A DNA stretch of 36,487 nucleotides from Myxococcales bacterium (GTDB taxonomy: Bacteria; Myxococcota_A; UBA796; SXON01), in the NCBI GenBank assembly GCA_009692605.1, contig SHYV01000011.1, forward strand, positions 1-36,487. The letters run 5' to 3'. This document shows, one piece after another, positions 33,924 to 36,487 of the stretch. The number at the start of each line of letters is the position of its first letter. Position 1 is the first letter of the stretch. The notes beneath the pieces are model-generated. The model saw only the letters and a program-made list of their open reading frames with translations, ran no database searches and had not been told where the DNA came from. The position numbers were made by a program, and so were the translations under genes.

Positions 33924-34700
33924 ATGGTGGCCGCCATGCTCCGCCTCCTCCCCCGCCTCCTCCCCCGCCTCCTCCCCCGCATCCTCCCCCGCCTCCTCCC
34001 CCTTCTCCTCCTCGCCTGCACGGCCTCCCCTGCCGACTCGGTGCCGGTCGATCCCGCCGACACCGACGCCGACACGGGCCCGGGCACCGACGCCGACACG
34101 GGCCCGGGCACCGACGCCGACACGGGCCCGGGCACCGACGCCGACACGGGCCCGGGCACCGACGCCGACACGGGCCCGGGCACCGACACGGGTACCGGCG
34201 CTGCGCACGTCATCGTCGACATCGAGACCAGCCTCGGGCACATCCAAGTCGACATCAACGGCGTTGACGCGCCGATCACCGCCGCGAATTTCCTCAACTA
34301 CGTCGACCGCGGGTTCTTCGACGGCACCGACGGCTTTGGCGCCACCACCTTTCATCGGGTGGTCGCCGGCTTTGTCGTTCAGGGAGGAGGCTACACGACC
34401 GACGGCTCAGCGAAGACCACCATGTCTCCGATCGTGCTCGAGACGGATGTCGGGCTCTCCAACGTCCGCGGCTCCCTCGCGATGGCGCGCACCAACCAGC
34501 CCGATTCAGCCACCAGCCAGTTCTACGTGAACCTCGTCGACAACACCGCTCTGGATGGCACCGGCGCCGAGGACGGCTACGCGGTCTTCGGGACCGTGAC
34601 CGAAGGCATGGACGTCGTGGACGCCATGGGCGCAGTCGATGTGGACCGTGCCAGTGGGCCGCTCGTGGACGTCGTGATCACGAGCTGCGAACGCGAGTGA
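33924..34700 (+). CDS. Cyclophilin-type peptidyl-prolyl isomerase lipoprotein
   Basis: The product has 258 residues from ATG 33924; ATG 33936 is equally possible and gives the same signal. The signal peptide is an unusual (LLPR) repeat ending in lipobox LLLLAC. A DADTGPGT linker repeated five times follows, then a complete cyclophilin domain from about residue 95. Its motifs are VIVDIETSLGHIQVDI, NFLNYVDRGFFDGT, ATTFHRVVAGFVVQGGG (active-site FHR and Q-G-G), SLAMARTNQPDSATSQFYVNL and YAVFGTVTEGMDVVDAM. Phe-His-Arg and Gln are present, so it is probably active in the periplasm or at the outer membrane. It overlaps the DTW gene by GTGA. Confidence 0.92.
   Translation: MVAAMLRLLPRLLPRLLPRILPRLLPLLLLACTASPADSVPVDPADTDADTGPGTDADTGPGTDADTGPGTDADTGPGTDADTGPGTDTGTGAAHVIVDIETSLGHIQVDINGVDAPITAANFLNYVDRGFFDGTDGFGATTFHRVVAGFVVQGGGYTTDGSAKTTMSPIVLETDVGLSNVRGSLAMARTNQPDSATSQFYVNLVDNTALDGTGAEDGYAVFGTVTEGMDVVDAMGAVDVDRASGPLVDVVITSCERE
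33945..34004 (+). repeat. Five 12-bp repeats (CTCCTCCCCCGC type) forming the signal peptide
   Basis: Head-to-tail copies, the fourth starting ATC and the last ending CTT, encode LLPR units of the signal sequence. Confidence 0.9.
34065..34184 (+). repeat. Five exact 24-bp tandem repeats in the cyclophilin linker
   Basis: GACGCCGACACGGGCCCGGG plus CACC is repeated five times without change, giving DADTGPGT. Identical copies at DNA level suggest recent expansion. Confidence 0.95.
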
Positions 34701-35281
34701 GGCCGTTCTGCCTGACCTGCCGCCGCCCGATGGTGGCCTGCATCTGCACCGCAGTCAGAACCATCACCAGCCGGACGCGCGTCGTCTTCCTTCAGCACCC
34801 ACGGGAGTCGCGGGTGCCGATCAGCACGTGCCGCATGGCTCACCTGTCCCTGCCGAACTCGGAGATGCACGTGGGCCTGCGCCCCGAGGGCTCAGCCAGG
34901 TTGGAGGCAGTTGTGCGCGCGCCCGGCACGATGGTGCTGTTTCCGGGGGCAGGCTCCACCGATATCGTCGGGCTGACGGTGCCCCCGCAGACGCTGATCG
35001 TGGTCGACGGCACCTGGATCAACGCGCGCAAGGTGGTCCAGCGTTCACCCCTGCTCGCTGCGCTGCCACGGCTCGGCTTCACGCCCGCTCAGCCCGGCAA
35101 CTACCGGATCCGCAGGGAGCCGGCCGCCCACTGCCTCTCCACGATCGAGGCAGTCGCCTACGTGCTTGAGGCGCTGGAGGATGCCCCCGGCCGGTTCACC
35201 CCGATGCTGGGCTGCTTCGACCGAATGGTGGAGCTCCAGCTCGCCTACCGAGCCACCCCGAACCGGCGCGGCGCCAAATGA
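34697..35281 (+). CDS. DTW-domain tRNA-uridine aminocarboxypropyltransferase
   Basis: The 194-residue product starts at GTG 34697, overlapping the cyclophilin stop (GTGA). Family members transfer the 3-amino-3-carboxypropyl group of SAM to uridine in tRNA (acp3U; E. coli TapT/YfiP). The N-terminus has the zinc-type cysteines CLTCRRPMVACIC. The signature appears as VVDGTWINARK (D-x-T-W-x-x-A-x-K). Other family blocks are VVFLQHPRE and LFPGAGSTDI. The C-terminal LSTIEAVAYVLEALE is also typical. Length is usual. The last 86 nt overlap the convergent membrane-protein gene. Confidence 0.9.
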   Translation: MRPFCLTCRRPMVACICTAVRTITSRTRVVFLQHPRESRVPISTCRMAHLSLPNSEMHVGLRPEGSARLEAVVRAPGTMVLFPGAGSTDIVGLTVPPQTLIVVDGTWINARKVVQRSPLLAALPRLGFTPAQPGNYRIRREPAAHCLSTIEAVAYVLEALEDAPGRFTPMLGCFDRMVELQLAYRATPNRRGAK

Positions 35282-36314
35282 CGGCATCGACGATGTAGTG
35301 GTGGAAGTTCAAGGACTGGTGCATCACCAGCCCCGCGCCGATCAGGCCCGCCCCACCGGCCCAGGGCGCGAGCCCGTCCACCGTCGCCCCAAGCAGCGCA
35401 AACCCAATGGTTGACGCACCCAAAACCACTGCGGCATAGGCGATCCAGCTCCGTGGCTGACAGAGCCATGCCACCGACGGCGGGCGGGCCGCCGTAAACC
35501 CCTCGAAACGCTCGGTGTTGCGTACCCACACGAACAGGATGTACTGCGCGTTGTGCCAGATGTTCACGAAGATCCAGCCGCGCGTGATCTCCGAGACGGC
35601 GACGTAGCTGAGATACGTGACCAGCACGTGGGAGACCACGAACGCCACTTCGCGCGCGCTCAGTCGGCGCGCGCTCCAGCACCAGGCCACGAGCAGCCCA
35701 ATGGCCAGACCGCCCGCGCCATTCGCCAGCGCGTCGGGCACCGTCGGTAACCAGAGCGGACCCCCGAAAAAGTTGGTGCTCCCCTGCGCGCTTCGGTGCA
35801 GCCAGCCCCAGATGGGGAACGCGAACACCACGGCATCGGTGAGCCGGCCGGAGGGCGGGCCTGCGGGCCGGTCTGAGGGCCCAGCGCCGACGCCGGCCCA
35901 TCGGTAGGCGCGTGCGATTCCATAACTTTGCCGTGTGTAGTGAAAGGTCTGCCAATGCCAGTAGAGGGTGTTGAGCACGAGCGCGCCCCCAAAATGCGCG
36001 AGGCTGGCCGTGGCCATGAGCACCAGCGGCGGCAGCGCGGCCCACAGGACCACGTGCCGGCGGGCGCTCTCCCGGTCGTACACGATCCGCGTCCACATCG
36101 AGCCGACGTGCGGATAGGCGATGAGCCAGAAGTCGACCCAGATCACCGCTGCGAACCATCCGTGCCGGGCATTCGCCACCGTCCCGAGCCCAAGCGAGAT
36201 CAGCAGGACGCCGCCGATCATCCCCAGATCACGATCGTAGCGCGCAAGCCAGCCGTCGCGCCGGCTCGTGACCAACAGCCCTGTGGGCGCGTCGCAGCCT
36301 CGACCAGCCAACAC
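35196..36314 (-). CDS. Polytopic membrane protein with conserved-looking His clusters
   Basis: The 372-residue product starts at GTG 36314, immediately after the upstream stop (TGAGTG). It has about eight hydrophobic helices. His-rich motifs lie at helix ends: YPHVGSMWTRIVYDRE, WHWQTFHYTRQSYGIAR, VNIWHNAQYILFVW and HQSLNFHHYIVDAVIWR. The arrangement suggests a membrane metal centre, as in desaturase- or carotenoid-cleaving-type oxygenases, but I do not recognise the family. The last residues (GRRAGAPPFGRSSPASG) are low-complexity and come from the 86-nt overlap with the DTW gene, so the true C-terminus is the least certain part. Confidence 0.78.
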   Translation of the reverse strand: MLAGRGCDAPTGLLVTSRRDGWLARYDRDLGMIGGVLLISLGLGTVANARHGWFAAVIWVDFWLIAYPHVGSMWTRIVYDRESARRHVVLWAALPPLVLMATASLAHFGGALVLNTLYWHWQTFHYTRQSYGIARAYRWAGVGAGPSDRPAGPPSGRLTDAVVFAFPIWGWLHRSAQGSTNFFGGPLWLPTVPDALANGAGGLAIGLLVAWCWSARRLSAREVAFVVSHVLVTYLSYVAVSEITRGWIFVNIWHNAQYILFVWVRNTERFEGFTAARPPSVAWLCQPRSWIAYAAVVLGASTIGFALLGATVDGLAPWAGGAGLIGAGLVMHQSLNFHHYIVDAVIWRRAGSGWLGRRAGAPPFGRSSPASG

Positions 36315-36487
36315 TCAGGTGGCGGGCGGGTAGTTCGGCGGGGGCGGGGGCGGGGGCGGGGGCGGGGGCGGGGGCGGGGGCGGGAGGACCAGCACGGGCG
36401 GGTCCTGAGGCACCGGAGGCGGGGGAGGCACCTCGGGGATCGTCGTCGGAGAAGAGGGATCGGCGAGAGGGATCGGCGGCTCCTCAG
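36315..36487 (-). CDS. Proline-rich C-terminal end of a gene entering from the right edge
   Basis: In one minus frame the window's right end is open and ends at TGA 36317-36315. It reads EEPPIPLADPSSPTTIPEVP, then PPVPQDPPVLVLPPPP and a poly-Pro run ending NYPPAT. The membrane-protein GTG follows directly, indicating one operon. The start and identity of the protein lie outside the window. Confidence 0.6.
   Translation of the reverse strand, partial: EEPPIPLADPSSPTTIPEVPPPPPVPQDPPVLVLPPPPPPPPPPPPPPPPNYPPAT
36340..36381. repeat. (GGGGGC)7 hexanucleotide repeat
   Basis: Seven exact GGGGGC units on the plus strand, in frame as poly-proline on the coding minus strand. Long G-runs make a G-quadruplex on the non-coding strand likely. 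Confidence 0.95.

Noticed and set aside
1-36487. CRISPR arrays, tRNA or rRNA genes, insertion sequences
   Set aside because: Repeats seen are all head-to-tail coding or short intergenic repeats without spacers; no transposase, integrase or RNA-gene signatures were found.

Overview
The window comes from a high-GC Gram-negative bacterium, most likely a myxobacterium-like lineage (Myxococcota). This rests on an lpxD gene, a GH18 protein with a MYXO-CTERM-like sorting tail, a CotH-MopE-type lipoprotein, a membrane Ser/Thr kinase and many low-complexity surface-protein linkers. Nothing looks phage- or transposon-derived. I saw no rRNA, tRNA or CRISPR array.

Layout. 1-2755 (-) is the 5' part of a large beta-propeller protein that runs off the left edge; the ORF track misses it because its stop is outside the window. 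2837-3481 (+) is a secreted SRPBCC protein with a good sigma70-type promoter. 5866-3510 (-) is a GH18 protein coupled to a class II aldolase. lpxD (+), a secreted transglutaminase-like protein (-) and rsgA (-) follow. 9666-13624 (+) is a TPR protein with a degraded P-loop, followed by a membrane protein resembling an inactive EEP-fold enzyme. 17240-13609 (-) is a transmembrane Ser/Thr kinase coupled to a TolA-like Ala/Lys-rich envelope protein. 17506-19469 (+) is a Ppx/GppA phosphatase plus a ThiO-like oxidase. 23192-19488 (-) is a four-gene overlapping operon: GH13-like lipoprotein lacking catalytic residues, alpha/beta hydrolase, HAD phosphatase, Fur regulator. An orphan TRAP binding protein (+) and a SurA-N-like/RimI pair (-) come next.

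25409-31824 (+) is the most interesting part. It is a five-gene overlapping operon: GldA-like ABC ATPase, ABC permease, GldG-type protein, DUF4340 protein, then a lipoprotein joining a 5'-nucleotidase/metallophosphatase-like domain to a tetraheme cytochrome. The ORF track shows only the downstream piece of the last gene, because an in-frame TGA interrupts it at codon 42. That TGA follows Glu-Pro-Cys-Gly, where Cys-containing relatives are expected to have a second Cys. It is followed 18 nt later by a hairpin with loop GGUCU, the spacing and apical sequence of the E. coli fdhF SECIS as I remember it. I therefore read this gene as an apparently undescribed selenoprotein cytochrome exported and lipidated at the cell envelope.

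32185-36487 holds a CotH/MopE/lectin-like lipoprotein, a repeat-rich cyclophilin lipoprotein, a DTW-domain tRNA-modification enzyme, a His-rich polytopic membrane protein (-) and the Pro-rich end of another gene (-). Domain calls are from reading motifs only; no database search was possible.
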